A DNA stretch of 64,000 nucleotides from Syntrophotalea acetylenica (GCF_001888165.1 NZ_CP015455.1:2474001-2538000), one strand, 5' to 3'. Positions 1-12,405 are shown, counted from the first letter of the stretch. A program made the numbers and translations. The notes: generated by a model from the sequence alone, not told the origin.

Positions 1-348
1 CGCGTCGATGGCAACTACGGCAGTACGCTCGGTTATGAGCCCAACGGCTACGGCGAATGGCAGGAACAGCCCGAATACGCCGAACCGCCGCTGGAACTCT
101 CGGGGGCGGCGGCGCACTGGAACCACCGGGAAGATAATGACGATTACTACAGCCAACCGGGCGACCTGTTCCGACTGATGAGCCCCGAACAGCAGCAGGC
201 CCTGTTCGGCAACACCGCCCGCGCCATGGGGGACGCCCCGCGCGAAATCAAGATCCGCCACATCGGCAACTGCATGAAAGCCGATCCGGCCTATGGCCGG
301 GGCGTCGCCGAAGCCATGGGCATTCCGCTGGAGGAGATCCCCGAATAA
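1..348 (+). CDS. Catalase, C-terminal part (5' end outside window)
   Basis: The reading frame is open from base 1 and stops at TAA 346-348, giving 115 residues. The segment with [15 protein letters not shown], then [20 protein letters not shown], and the end with [20 protein letters not shown] is the typical C-terminal region of small-subunit haem catalases, which convert hydrogen peroxide to water and oxygen in the cytoplasm. The haem-binding and active-site residues lie upstream and cannot be checked. A hairpin terminator follows at about 403-447, so this is probably the last gene of its transcript. Family assignment is confident; the subgroup is not. Confidence 0.93.
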   Translation, partial: RVDGNYGSTLGYEPNGYGEWQEQPEYAEPPLELSGAAAHWNHREDNDDYYSQPGDLFRLMSPEQQQALFGNTARAMGDAPREIKIRHIGNCMKADPAYGRGVAEAMGIPLEEIPE

Positions 349-402
349 GCGTCATCGCACGGCAAGGGCACTCTCCAAAAAGATGGAAGACCTGTCGTTT
401 AT

Positions 403-447
403 GGCCGGGGCCAGGTTGCCTGAGCGCACCGAAACCCCGGCCTTTTT
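403..447 (+). terminator. Intrinsic terminator after catalase
   Basis: GGCCGGGG at 403-410 pairs with CCCCGGCC at 435-442 and is followed directly by five T residues. The loop is long (24 nt). It lies 55 bases past the catalase stop and ahead of the next gene on the same strand. Confidence 0.7.
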
Positions 448-512
448 ATGGGGACCGCCTCTTGCGCGAGGGCCCCATCGAAATCCAACTTTCAGATCCG
501 GGATGGTTCTTT

Positions 513-1262
513 ATGAAATCGTTCAATTGGCAGGTGCTGCTCGGTGCCACGTTGCTGCTGTTGTCCATTCTCGTCTATATCCTGCATTACCTGATCTTCA
601 AGGATCTTCACCATATTCTTATTTTCCTGGTGGAGGACATAGCGTTTGTATTTGTGGAAGTTTTGCTGGTTACCCTCATCATTCACCGCGTACTGCAGGA
701 GCGGGAGAAAAAGAAGCGCCTTGAAAAACTGAACATGGTGATCGGGGCTTTTTTCAGCGAGGTGGGAATCGGCCTGTTACGCCTGATTTCAGGATGGGAC
801 GCTCAGTCCGAAAATATCGAAGCAGCCCTTGATACGCGGCAGGACACCGCCAGTGAAGGCTACAGAAAGTTGTGCGGATATCTCAGGAAGCACAGCTATC
901 AGATTGATCAGAAAAAGGCTGAATTGACAAAACTGAAAGAATTCCTGGGGCCGAAGCGCGATTTTCTGCTGAGACTGCTGGAAAACCCGAATCTTCTGGA
1001 ACATGGAGCCTTTACGGATGTTCTCTGGGCGGTGTTTCATCTGACCGAGGAGCTTGAAGCCCGGGAAACCTTCGATGGGTTGCCGGCTTCCGACAGCACC
1101 CACCTGTGTGGCGATGCAGGGCGCGTCTACGGGCAACTGAGCCGGCAGTGGCTCAACTATATGCAGCACCTTGAAGCGGCTTACCCCTACCTTTTTTCAC
1201 TGTCCTTGCGAAAAAACCCTTTTGACCGCAATGCCTCGCCCATTGTGCAGGGCCCGCTTTAA
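513..1262 (+). CDS. Two-helix inner-membrane protein of unknown function
   Basis: This 249-residue protein starts with two hydrophobic segments (about residues 8-28 and 33-55), followed by a basic EREKKKRLEK stretch and a long soluble helical region of about 190 residues. That layout suggests membrane anchoring with a cytoplasmic helical domain. I chose ATG 513 because the first hydrophobic segment follows it immediately; a TTG at 462 would add 17 polar residues. I do not recognise a named domain. It lies alone between the catalase terminator and a convergent gene. Confidence 0.75.
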   Translation: MKSFNWQVLLGATLLLLSILVYILHYLIFKDLHHILIFLVEDIAFVFVEVLLVTLIIHRVLQEREKKKRLEKLNMVIGAFFSEVGIGLLRLISGWDAQSENIEAALDTRQDTASEGYRKLCGYLRKHSYQIDQKKAELTKLKEFLGPKRDFLLRLLENPNLLEHGAFTDVLWAVFHLTEELEARETFDGLPASDSTHLCGDAGRVYGQLSRQWLNYMQHLEAAYPYLFSLSLRKNPFDRNASPIVQGPL

Positions 1263-1332
1263 TCCAGAGTGGACAATGGCCGTCCCTGCCACAGGGACGG
1301 CCAACGGGTGGATCAACAAAGCGGCTGGCGTT

Positions 1333-3552
1333 TCAGCGTTGCTTGCGAAACATGCCCTTGGCGGATTTTTTGCCGCCCTGCTTGAATTCGTAGTACCGCA
1401 CCGCCCATCGCCACCACGCGGGCAGCGGATGCCCGAGGCGCCTGCAGTATGTCTGGATAAAGAGTTCACGATCCGGCCAATCCAGCTTGTAACAGATCCG
1501 CATCAGATCCAGCACGCGATGCCTGTCGTTGACCTCCTTCAGCACCCGGGCGCGGCCGATGTCGATCAGGTAGGGTGTTATGCGGCCGTCGGCCTTCTGG
1601 GTAAGCATCAGGTTGCCGACGGAAAGATCCCGATGCAGGATGCCGGCCTGGTGCATTTGGAATATGAAGCCGCTCAGCATATCGAACCACTGCTGCTTAT
1701 CGTAGCCACGGTAGCCGGACTCCCCCTGGCTGAAGGCCCGGCAAACGTGACGGGAGGAAAAAGCGTCGGGAATATACTCGCAGATATAATAACTGTCCCG
1801 GATGCCGCTGAAGCGATGACGCTCGTAAAAAGCGATGGGCGTCGGGGTACCGATGCCGTGCCTGAGCATGTGCGCTGCCGTATTCCAGTGCCGCACGCCC
1901 TTGCTGGGCTTGAAAAGATAGGCCAGTCGCTTGATGCCCCGGGGGCGGTTGAACTTCACGGTGAGCTGCTTTGCCGGATCCTGCGGATGTGCGATATTCC
2001 ACAAGCGGTTGCGCCGGTCGCGCAGCACTTCGCGCTCGGGAAGGCAGGTCAGATTTTCCGGGGCCAGAAGATCCCCGAGATCTCCGGACGGGCAATGACG
2101 GCTGCGAATAAAAGCGCCGCGCCACGCCTGGTTTCGCCAGGGCATGCCCTGCAGGTCGGGAAGATGGGGATATATGATTTTCGAATCGCAAGTGTTCATG
2201 ACAGACAGATGCTCCGGCAGAAGTTGCTCACGCAGCCCCGGAAAATCGATGAACAGGGGCCGCTCGTTGATAACCGTGGGAAAAGCGACGGGATTGCCGC
2301 GAAAATCCGAGAAAACGGCACCCTGCAGTTGATCCGCACCATAAAGATCCGACAGCCGCAACGCCTGGCCGTCGCGGCACCAGCCAACGTGAAAGAGCCG
2401 TCCGTCGGAACCGGTGAAGGCAAAAAGCCTCGCCCCCCGGCTGTGACCCGACACCAGGTCGCAACGGGCGCCGCGCAGCCGGCGCGCGACATGACCCAGC
2501 GCGTGAAACGCAGGCATAATGACCAATGCGTCGACCGCGCCGCGTACCGACCGGTAAAAGGTTGATTGGTCGACCTTGGGATAGCCGCAGGCCCGATCGT
2601 CGATCAGCCCGTCCCGGCCACAGATCATCGGCCCCCAGAAAACCCGGTCCAGAGCACCACTGCTGGCGGCCAGCAGCAGGTAGCGGATCAGATAGTCGAC
2701 CTTCTTTTCCTGGGGAAACACGGACCAGCGCATCAGGCGCCTGGTGGACCAGAATTGACAGGTCGCAACGGTCTTCAGGCACCCGGCTCTTTTTCCCAGG
2801 CCTTGCAGCAGGCGGGCTTTTTTTACCAGATCGAACCCGAGCAGATCGGTCGCCCAACGCCCCAGCACACGATGATCGCGTGCTTCCGGTTCGATAACCC
2901 GCTCCACAAACAGGTTGTTGGTATGGATCCGCGGCACGTGGCCCATGCGCCGCATGGCGTTGAGAATGACGGCATTATAAAAAGGCTCGAAATCCTGCAC
3001 ATTGGGACCGGCCAGGGTCACAGCGCGGGGCGCGGCCTCTTCGCAGGCAATCTGCCAGGCCCGCAGGTAGCCGCTGGGCCTGAAGCCGGACCACCGACGG
3101 CGGTTGGGCGTGCTGCCGATCTCAAAATCCGCGACTTTTCCGGCATAGCGGCCAAAAACCCCGCGAACAAAATGCCGCCAGCGCTCCCGGCTCTGGTTAT
3201 CGGTCAACATACGCGCGGCGTCCTCTCGTGGAGGAAGCAGCACCAGGCTGACCGTGAACTCGGCGGACAGAAGTCTGTCAAGCATCCTCTGCGCCGGGCC
3301 GTTCAAACTGCAATAGGAAAAAGCCAATCGGACATTGCGGATATCGAGCTCCCGCAAGCGGGCGATCACGTAATCATCGCAGCGTTCATCTTCGGAGGTC
3401 GCAATGTTGATGCCGAAAAAATCCTCGGGAATAGATAAAGCATCCCCCCGCCGCCGCGCCGATCGCCTCGAACCGGAAAGTGAACAAAACACGGCGGCCA
3501 GATCCCGGGCGGCCAAAAGCAGGCAAAAACGAAATTGATGGAGTGTATTCAA
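1333..3552 (-). CDS. Glycosidase-like domain fused to WaaP/InaA-type kinase
   Basis: This 739-residue protein has two parts. Residues about 40-400 look like a TIM-barrel glycoside hydrolase: an early FFGINIA strand, and FEIGSTPNRRRW near 143-154 where clan-A enzymes carry the N-E-P acid/base motif. Here N-E-P reads S-T-P, so the catalytic Glu appears to be missing. Residues about 540-739 are a protein-kinase-like domain with HRD at about 640-642, N at the expected downstream site and a metal-binding DIGRAR at about 664. This matches the lipopolysaccharide core kinase family (WaaP/InaA/Kdo kinase), which phosphorylates sugars of the LPS inner core. The start is a TTG with only a weak ribosome site and is uncertain by up to about 35 residues. 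The exact substrate is unknown. Confidence 0.8.
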   Translation of the reverse strand: MNTLHQFRFCLLLAARDLAAVFCSLSGSRRSARRRGDALSIPEDFFGINIATSEDERCDDYVIARLRELDIRNVRLAFSYCSLNGPAQRMLDRLLSAEFTVSLVLLPPREDAARMLTDNQSRERWRHFVRGVFGRYAGKVADFEIGSTPNRRRWSGFRPSGYLRAWQIACEEAAPRAVTLAGPNVQDFEPFYNAVILNAMRRMGHVPRIHTNNLFVERVIEPEARDHRVLGRWATDLLGFDLVKKARLLQGLGKRAGCLKTVATCQFWSTRRLMRWSVFPQEKKVDYLIRYLLLAASSGALDRVFWGPMICGRDGLIDDRACGYPKVDQSTFYRSVRGAVDALVIMPAFHALGHVARRLRGARCDLVSGHSRGARLFAFTGSDGRLFHVGWCRDGQALRLSDLYGADQLQGAVFSDFRGNPVAFPTVINERPLFIDFPGLREQLLPEHLSVMNTCDSKIIYPHLPDLQGMPWRNQAWRGAFIRSRHCPSGDLGDLLAPENLTCLPEREVLRDRRNRLWNIAHPQDPAKQLTVKFNRPRGIKRLAYLFKPSKGVRHWNTAAHMLRHGIGTPTPIAFYERHRFSGIRDSYYICEYIPDAFSSRHVCRAFSQGESGYRGYDKQQWFDMLSGFIFQMHQAGILHRDLSVGNLMLTQKADGRITPYLIDIGRARVLKEVNDRHRVLDLMRICYKLDWPDRELFIQTYCRRLGHPLPAWWRWAVRYYEFKQGGKKSAKGMFRKQR

Positions 3553-3692
3553 AACGTACCGGACCAGTTGAAAGAATCTTGAAGGAATGCCTGTCCAAGC
3601 AGAACGGCATTATGCCTTCGCGGCAATACGAATGTCCACTCCAAACCTGTTAAATTCCGTCAACCCCGTATTATCAGCGAATCACCCCCCTC

Positions 3693-4895
3693 TCACTCAT
3701 GGCGCAGAGCGTCGATAGGATTGAGGGCCGCGGCGCGCCGGGCGGGAAAATAGCCGAAAATCACGCCGATGGCCGCAGAAAACACAAAAGCCAGCAGGTT
3801 GATGCCCGGATTGAAGAGATAGGGAATTCCCATCAGCCCGGCCAGAAGCATGGAGGCCACGGTGGCCAGCACGATCCCGACCAGACCGCCGAGGCTCGAC
3901 AGCACCACCGCCTCGATCAGAAACTGCAGCAACACCTCTCTCTCCAGCGCGCCGATGGCAAGACGGATGCCAATCTCCCGGGTGCGCTCGGTCACCGACA
4001 CCAGCATGATATTCATGATGCCGATGCCGCCAACCAGCAAACTTACCGCCGCCACAGCGCCCAGCAGCATGGTGAGTATTTTGGTGGTGCCGGTCAGGGT
4101 TTCCGCGATCTGCCGCGTGTCCATGACCCGGAAGTCGTCGTCTTCGGTTTCGGAAATATTGCGCCTCTCCCGCATCAGCAGGGCCAGCTGCTCCTTGACC
4201 TTGTCGATCGAGGCGCCATCGCGCACCGAAATCATCAGTCGATTGATGTCCTGGCTGCCGGCCAGCCGGCGCTGCACGGTACGCAGGGGCATCACCACGG
4301 TGTCGTCCTGATCCGATCCCATGGCCGATTGCCCCTTGGCCTTGAGCAAACCGACGATTTCGCAGGAAAATTGCTTGATGCGAATCTCGGCACCCAGCGG
4401 ATTCTGTCGGCCGAACAGCTTTTCACGCACCGTTTCGCCAATGACGCACACCGCTTTGCCCGACCGCTGCTCGGCTTCGCTGAAAATCCTCCCGGATGCC
4501 AACTCCCAGCTGCCCGCGTCGAAATAATCATCGTTGCTGCCGGCAATGGAGGTCGACCAGTTTTGAGCCTGGTATACGGCGGTCGCCGATGCGTTGACCA
4601 CTGGCGCCACCAGACTGGCACCACTGATCTGGTTGCGAATGGCTTCGACATCGGCACTCTTGAATTTGGGCGCATCCGCCGAACCGGGGCCGAAACGCTG
4701 GCCCGGCATCACCATCAGCAGGTTGCTCCCCATGCTGGAAATCTGATCGGCTACCGACTTGGTGGCACCATTGCCGAGGGTCACCATGGTAATGACGGCG
4801 GCCACACCAATGACGATGCCAAGGATGGTCAGAAAAGAGCGCATCAGGTTGCGCCGAATCGCCCGCAGAGCAAGCAGCAGCGTATTCCACAGCAT
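3693..4895 (-). CDS. MacB-type ABC transporter permease (FtsX family)
   Basis: This 400-residue protein has an N-terminal transmembrane helix (about residues 15-45, MRSFLTILGIVIGVAAV), a large periplasmic MacB core domain, and three C-terminal helices of FtsX type (about 275-395) with the conserved ERTREIGIRLAIGA loop. It is the permease half of a MacAB-TolC-like tripartite pump, exporting or extracting a substrate from the periplasm at the cost of ATP. It is last in an operon with the outer-membrane channel, adaptor and ATPase; its ATG overlaps the ATPase stop by one base (TGATG). The substrate cannot be told from sequence; macrolides, peptides or lipids are known for relatives. Confidence 0.92.
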   Translation of the reverse strand: MLWNTLLLALRAIRRNLMRSFLTILGIVIGVAAVITMVTLGNGATKSVADQISSMGSNLLMVMPGQRFGPGSADAPKFKSADVEAIRNQISGASLVAPVVNASATAVYQAQNWSTSIAGSNDDYFDAGSWELASGRIFSEAEQRSGKAVCVIGETVREKLFGRQNPLGAEIRIKQFSCEIVGLLKAKGQSAMGSDQDDTVVMPLRTVQRRLAGSQDINRLMISVRDGASIDKVKEQLALLMRERRNISETEDDDFRVMDTRQIAETLTGTTKILTMLLGAVAAVSLLVGGIGIMNIMLVSVTERTREIGIRLAIGALEREVLLQFLIEAVVLSSLGGLVGIVLATVASMLLAGLMGIPYLFNPGINLLAFVFSAAIGVIFGYFPARRAAALNPIDALRHE

Positions 4896-5602
4896 CAGGC
4901 CACCTCCCCGCTGGAACGATCCGATTCTACCCGGCCATCGACAAAGCTGATGACCCGCCGCGCGTAAGCCGCCATGTCCGGTTCGTGGGTAACCATCAAC
5001 ACGGTGATGCCCTGTTCGCGATTGAAACGCCCTATCAGCTCCATGATTTCCCGGCTGGTGCAGGTGTCGAGGTTACCGGTGGGCTCGTCAGCCAGCAACA
5101 CCCTGGGACGGGTAACCATGGCGCGGGCGATGGCGACGCGCTGCTGCTGGCCTCCGGACAGTTCGGCCGACGTGTGATGTTCCCATCCCTTGAGTCCCAC
5201 CTGTTCCAGAGCAGCCCGCGCCGCGGCATGCCGCGCCGCGATCGGCTCGCCGCGATAGATGAGCGGCAATTCCACATTCTCGAGAGCGGTGGTGCGGGAC
5301 AGCAGATTGAACCCCTGAAAAATGAAACCGAGAAAATGCCGCCGCAGCAAGGCACGCTGGTTGCGCGACAGGGCCTCGACAGCCACCCCCTGGAACTGGT
5401 AACTGCCGCCGCTGGGCGTATCGAGGCAACCGAGGATATTCATGGTGGTGGACTTGCCAGAGCCGCTGGGACCCATGACCGCCACGAACTCGCCGGCATT
5501 GATCCTCAGATCGATACCTTTAAGCGCCTGGAACGCTGCCTGGCCACTACCGTAAGTCTTGGTGATCCCGACAAGCCGGATCAGAGGTGACGATGCGTTC
5601 AT
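4895..5602 (-). CDS. ABC transporter ATP-binding protein, MacB/LolD type
   Basis: This 235-residue ATPase carries Walker [10 protein letters not shown] (about 44-52), Q-loop FQGFNL, signature LSGGQQQR (148-155) and Walker B VLLADEP (168-174), followed by the switch histidine VTHEPD. These place it in the MacB/LolD/FtsE subgroup that powers FtsX-like permeases. Its ATG overlaps the stop of the adaptor gene (ATGA) and its stop overlaps the permease start, so translation is probably coupled. Unlike E. coli MacB, the ATPase and permease are separate polypeptides. Confidence 0.95.
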   Translation of the reverse strand: MNASSPLIRLVGITKTYGSGQAAFQALKGIDLRINAGEFVAVMGPSGSGKSTTMNILGCLDTPSGGSYQFQGVAVEALSRNQRALLRRHFLGFIFQGFNLLSRTTALENVELPLIYRGEPIAARHAAARAALEQVGLKGWEHHTSAELSGGQQQRVAIARAMVTRPRVLLADEPTGNLDTCTSREIMELIGRFNREQGITVLMVTHEPDMAAYARRVISFVDGRVESDRSSGEVA

Positions 5603-6951
5603 GATTTTGAACTCAGCATTTCGGTAATCACTTCCACACCTTCTTGTAATTCATCGCCCAAAATCTCGGTGTAGCGGCCATTGGTGGCGCCAGCTTTCAC
5701 CTGTACCGACACAGCCTGTCCGTCACGCAACACCCAGACACGCTGCAAGCCGTTTTGCGTGCCTGCCGACCCTTGGGATTTTTGTGTCGGACGGGGCGGA
5801 CGCGGTATCAGTGACCCGACCAGCCCCCGGCCCGACGATTTGGCCGGCGCGGCTTCCGAGGGACTGAAGCGCAGCGCGGCATTCGGCACCAGCAGGGCAT
5901 CCTTGCGCGTGACGGTAGTGATCACGGCTGTAGCGGTCATGCCCGGGCGCAGAATAAGATCATTATTGTCAACCTGCAGTACCGCGGGATAAGAAATAAC
6001 CCCATCGTCGTCGGCCGCGTTGAACCCGACCCGGGTAATCGTCGCCTCAAAGGTTCTGCCCGGCCAGGCATCGACGGTGAAGCGGGCCTTGAGCCCCGCT
6101 TTCACCTGACCGACATCCGCTTCATCCACATCCACCTCCAGTTCCATCTGGGAAAGATCCTCGGCCAGGGTGAACAGCGTCACCGCCTGCAGTGAAGCCG
6201 CCACCGCCTGCCCCGGATCGACCGCCCGCTCCAGCACCACGCCGTCGATGGGCGAGCGGATATGCGCCTTATCGAGATTCGTTTCATCGCTGCGCAATGC
6301 GGCCTTGGCCTCGGCGATGCTCGCCCGGGCACTCGCCAGATTGGCCTGGGCGCGGGAATATTCGGCCTCGGCGGTTTCCATCTCGGTGCTGGACGGCACC
6401 TTGCCATTGGATAAATCCCTGACCTTCCGGTATCGCTGGAGTTTGAGGCGCGTTTCCTCGACCGTGGCGCCAGCCTGTTGCAGACTTGCTTCGGCGGCCT
6501 GCACCGTTGCTCTTGATTTGGCGACGGCATCCTCGAACTTCGAAAGATCGAGTACCGCCAACACCTGGCCTTTGCTGACCCGATCATCGTCATCGACGTA
6601 CACTGCGTCGATAGTGCCGGACATTTCGCTGCCGACTTCCACCTTGTTGGTCGGCTCGAGATTTCCTGTAGCCGTTACCGTCACAATCAGGGTGTCGCGG
6701 GCCACCTTTTCAACCAGATAGCGCGGCTCTCCGCTGTCACCGCTGCCCCGCAGCAGAAAATAACCGGCTACCAGCAACAGAACCGGCAACATGACCAGGG
6801 CCCAGCGCCAGCGGCGCCTGCCGCCGCGCTTTTCAGCGGAAAGAAGCGTTTCGAATGCGATTTCGGACGTGTTGTCATTGGGGGGGAGATATCGTTCATG
6901 ACGCGTTCCTGGTGTCTTCGGGTTGGGAGTTAGGCGACCAGCCACCGCCAA
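5599..6951 (-). CDS. MacA/HlyD-type periplasmic adaptor; start disrupted by a C7 tract
   Basis: The frame encodes an RND/MacA-type membrane fusion protein: a single N-terminal helix (RRRWRWALVMLPVLLLVAGYF), a lipoyl-like half-motif, a coiled-coil hairpin, a second lipoyl half and a beta-barrel domain. It links the inner-membrane pump to the TolC-like channel. The start is problematic. The expected ATG at 6899 has a good AGGA site and overlaps the upstream stop as ATGA, like every other junction of this operon, but it is out of frame. A run of seven C (complement of 6880-6886) lies just downstream, and one extra C would restore the frame. As given, only a TTG at 6951 or GTG at 6945 opens the frame, overlapping the tolC-like gene by about 50 bases. 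The explanation is a sequencing error, a real frameshift or slippage-based phase variation. Confidence 0.85.
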   Translation of the reverse strand: MAVAGRLTPNPKTPGTRHERYLPPNDNTSEIAFETLLSAEKRGGRRRWRWALVMLPVLLLVAGYFLLRGSGDSGEPRYLVEKVARDTLIVTVTATGNLEPTNKVEVGSEMSGTIDAVYVDDDDRVSKGQVLAVLDLSKFEDAVAKSRATVQAAEASLQQAGATVEETRLKLQRYRKVRDLSNGKVPSSTEMETAEAEYSRAQANLASARASIAEAKAALRSDETNLDKAHIRSPIDGVVLERAVDPGQAVAASLQAVTLFTLAEDLSQMELEVDVDEADVGQVKAGLKARFTVDAWPGRTFEATITRVGFNAADDDGVISYPAVLQVDNNDLILRPGMTATAVITTVTRKDALLVPNAALRFSPSEAAPAKSSGRGLVGSLIPRPPRPTQKSQGSAGTQNGLQRVWVLRDGQAVSVQVKAGATNGRYTEILGDELQEGVEVITEMLSSKS

Positions 6952-8359
6952 GAGCCTTGTAGAGCTGGATCTGGGCGCCGCTCAGCTGGCCGGAGCTGGA
7001 AGCAAGATCGTTTTCAAGATTGAGCAGGGTACGTCGGCTGTCAAGCACGGTGAGAAAATCCGTCAATCCACCGGCGTAACGCTGCTCGGCCAGTTGCAGG
7101 GTTTCACGCGCGGACTCCGCCGCCTGCTCCAGCCGCTGCCGCCGCTCGTCCGCATCCGCCAGCGCAGCCAGCGCGTTTTCCACATCTTCAAGGGCGGTCA
7201 ACACCGCGGATTTGTACCCCAGAAGAGCCTGTTCGAGCAGAGCGTCCTGCGTCGCGATGTTGGCTTTAATGCGGCCCGAATCGAAAATCGGCGCGGTGAT
7301 GGAAGCGAGCAGTGAATAGACAGACGCACCGCTGTTGCCAAGCGCTGACAGGGCAAAAGCCTCCAGCCCGATGGACCCGGAAAGATTAAAGCGTGGATAG
7401 CGTTCTGACTGGGCCTCGCCCAGCCTCGCGGTTTGTGCCGCCAGGCGGCGTTCAGCCGCCCGCACATCGGGGCGCCGACGCAGCATATCGGCCGGGATGC
7501 CAAGCGCCGCCGAGCGCTCCGCCAGGGGGATGACCCCGGTGGCTGCCAGGCGATTCATCAATGCGCCCGGAGCGCTCCCAAGCAATACCGCCAACCGGTT
7601 GCGGGCCTCTACCATGGCGGTACGCAGGGCGGGCAACCCGGCACCTGCGCTCTCGACCTCGGTGCGCGCCTGGGCAACATCCAACTGTGAGACCAGACCG
7701 GCCTGCAGGCGCCACTGGGCAAGCTGCCGAATCTCCTCCAGCGCCGCGATATTGGCCTCAGTGACCGCCAGGCGACGTTCCGCGGTGCGCAGATCCACGT
7801 AATTCAGCACCACCTCGGCCACCAGCGATACCTGCGTATCGCGCAGGCTCTCGACGCTGGCTTCGACATCCGCCTCGGCAGCCTCGACCCCGCGACGCAG
7901 ACCGCCGAACACATCGGCCTCCCAGCCCGCATCGAAACCGGCGCTGTACAGTTCACGGCTATTGCCTCCGCCGGTTTCCTCGCTGGACTGGCTGCGGGAA
8001 GCCGAAGCGGACACATCCACCGACGGTCCGAGCTGCGCCCCGGCCAGAGCCCGCCGCGCCCGCGCCTCACGCAGCTGCGCCCGGGCCGTGGCCAAATCGA
8101 GGTTGGCCGCCAGCGCATCGGCCACCAATGCCTCAAGCACCGGATCGTTCAACTCGCGCCACCAGCGCGCCATATCCGTCGGGGCGGAGACAGTGCGCTC
8201 CGCGTTGGCGCCCGGGTCGGAGCGACTCCAGGCCGAAGGCACATCCACCGACGGCGTTTGATAATCGGGGCCGACCGCAACACATGCCGCAAGGCCCGAA
8301 CCGGCAAATATCGCCAACATGCATGAACCCAGTTTTTTCTTCACCTTGCAGAACCTCAT
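6896..8359 (-). CDS. TolC/NodT-family outer-membrane efflux lipoprotein
   Basis: This 487-residue protein begins with a lipoprotein signal peptide ending in a LAAC lipobox (Cys about residue 26) and continues with the two tandem helical/beta repeats of the outer-membrane efflux protein family (NodT subgroup). It forms the outer-membrane exit duct of the tripartite pump encoded directly downstream (adaptor, ATPase, permease). First gene of the minus-strand operon. The gene ends GCGTCATGA, with the stop sharing ATGA with the expected adaptor start. Confidence 0.93.
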   Translation of the reverse strand: MRFCKVKKKLGSCMLAIFAGSGLAACVAVGPDYQTPSVDVPSAWSRSDPGANAERTVSAPTDMARWWRELNDPVLEALVADALAANLDLATARAQLREARARRALAGAQLGPSVDVSASASRSQSSEETGGGNSRELYSAGFDAGWEADVFGGLRRGVEAAEADVEASVESLRDTQVSLVAEVVLNYVDLRTAERRLAVTEANIAALEEIRQLAQWRLQAGLVSQLDVAQARTEVESAGAGLPALRTAMVEARNRLAVLLGSAPGALMNRLAATGVIPLAERSAALGIPADMLRRRPDVRAAERRLAAQTARLGEAQSERYPRFNLSGSIGLEAFALSALGNSGASVYSLLASITAPIFDSGRIKANIATQDALLEQALLGYKSAVLTALEDVENALAALADADERRQRLEQAAESARETLQLAEQRYAGGLTDFLTVLDSRRTLLNLENDLASSSGQLSGAQIQLYKALGGGWSPNSQPEDTRNAS

Positions 8360-8844
8360 CTATTGCGACATCCTTCGAATCATCGATAAAAACCCGCCCC
8401 CTGCGAAACAGCGTGACGGTAATAACTGATAACAGAAGATATTGCAGGAAATATGGATAGAATGCACAAAAAATCCCCGGCAGGAAGAGCCCCCGAGAAG
8501 ATCGCTCCGAAAGCTGCCTTGAAACAGGCGATGGGTCTGCCCGACACCGCCTTTTCAAGGGTCGCTCAAAAAAACCGTCCCCGGGCGACGTCAACAAAGG
8601 GGTGTCCATCCTGATACTCCGGATGGATACAGCGTGGTTTTCTTATGAAAAAGGGGCCATTTCCCGGATGACAAAAAAATTACCCTGCGGTTCCTTGAAA
8701 CCATGGGCATCCGGCGGATCCGCTGCATTTGCCCCGTCAATTTTGATGATCGACGGATCTTCTGACATGATATCATGGGTCTGAATGACAGACCGAAATC
8801 ACAGCTAGCGTGCCTCAAGCAACAGATCAACGGGACAGGTACCC
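8360..8844. other. Divergent intergenic region between efflux operon and P-type ATPase
   Basis: About 485 bases with no convincing gene on either strand. It must hold the leftward promoter of the efflux operon and the rightward promoter of the ATPase. The only clear elements I see are the rightward promoter-like hexamers and the CATGATATCATG palindrome listed separately. Confidence 0.6.
8743..8777 (+). promoter_or_regulatory. Candidate promoter of the P-type ATPase with palindrome
   Basis: TTGATG at 8743-8748 and CATGAT at 8766-8771 are separated by 17 bases. The -10 element is part of a perfect 12-base palindrome, CATGATATCATG (8766-8777), which could be an operator. The start codon lies about 70 bases downstream. 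Support is from sequence pattern only. Confidence 0.35.
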
Positions 8845-11532
<2,688 letters not shown>

Positions 11533-11730
11533 AGCGGGGACAGCACCACGTTGCCCTTTAAACAGAATCCCTGTCATCGAGGGAGAACACCTCCGGATCC
11601 GGGGAGCCCAAGAGTTCAAAACGGCAAAACCGTTGTCCTTGTAAACCGCAGCCCTTGTGAAAACGTCGGTTACCAAGGTATATGTAGCAAGAAAACCCTT
11701 CCCGGGATAAGAAAACGACAAGGAGACACC

Positions 11731-12405
11731 ATGGAACAACTGCATGAAATTGCCAGCATCATCGCTCTGACCATGGGAGTAGCCTGGGCCAGCGGAATCA
11801 ACCTGTACGCCACAATCCTGGTGCTTGGCCTGCTCGGCGCAACGGGCGGCATGGTTCTTCCGGAAAACCTCATGATTCTGACCGAGCCGATGGTCATCGG
11901 AGCGGCAGGCCTGATGTATGCCGTGGAGTTTTTCGCCGACAAGGTTCCGGGGGTGGATACCGGCTGGGACGGCCTGCACACCTTCATTCGCATACCTGCC
12001 GGCGCCCTGCTGGCTGCGGGCGCCGTTGGCGAGGTGCATCCGCCGCTTGCCCTGGCGGCGGCGATCGTCGGCGGCGGCCTCGCCGCCGCCACTCACGTGA
12101 CCAAGGCCGGAACCAGGGTGTTGATCAACACCTCACCGGAACCGCTGAGCAACTGGGGCGCTTCTCTGAGCGAGGATCTTGTGGTCGTTGCCGGCCTCTG
12201 GGTCGCCCTGAATCACCCGTTGCTGTTCATCGGCCTGCTTATTCTGTTCATTTTACTCATGATCTGGCTGCTTCCGCGGATATGGACAATAATCAAAAAA
12301 ATCTTCGGGTCCCTTGGACGGCTGTTCAGATCCGCAGAAAAGCCTGACCGCCCGAGCCCTGCCCCCACCCCGAAAGAGATTGACATCCCGCCCGATTTAG
12401 GCTAA
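11731..12405 (+). CDS. DUF4126 family membrane protein
   Basis: A 224-residue hydrophobic protein with about five or six helices and a basic, Pro-rich C-terminal tail. The pattern GVAWASGINLYATILVLGL at the start and FFADKVPGVDTGWDGLHTF near residue 70 are hallmarks of DUF4126, a family of unknown function. ATG 11731 was chosen for its AAGGAGACACC ribosome site. The TAA stop (12403-12405) lies inside the -10 element of a promoter that once served tRNA-Thr, now split by the prophage. Confidence 0.85.
   Translation: MEQLHEIASIIALTMGVAWASGINLYATILVLGLLGATGGMVLPENLMILTEPMVIGAAGLMYAVEFFADKVPGVDTGWDGLHTFIRIPAGALLAAGAVGEVHPPLALAAAIVGGGLAAATHVTKAGTRVLINTSPEPLSNWGASLSEDLVVVAGLWVALNHPLLFIGLLILFILLMIWLLPRIWTIIKKIFGSLGRLFRSAEKPDRPSPAPTPKEIDIPPDLG

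Noticed and set aside
1171-2565. Long plus-strand open frame opposite the kinase-fusion gene
   Set aside because: It is an antisense frame kept open by high GC; the minus-strand protein has clear domains.
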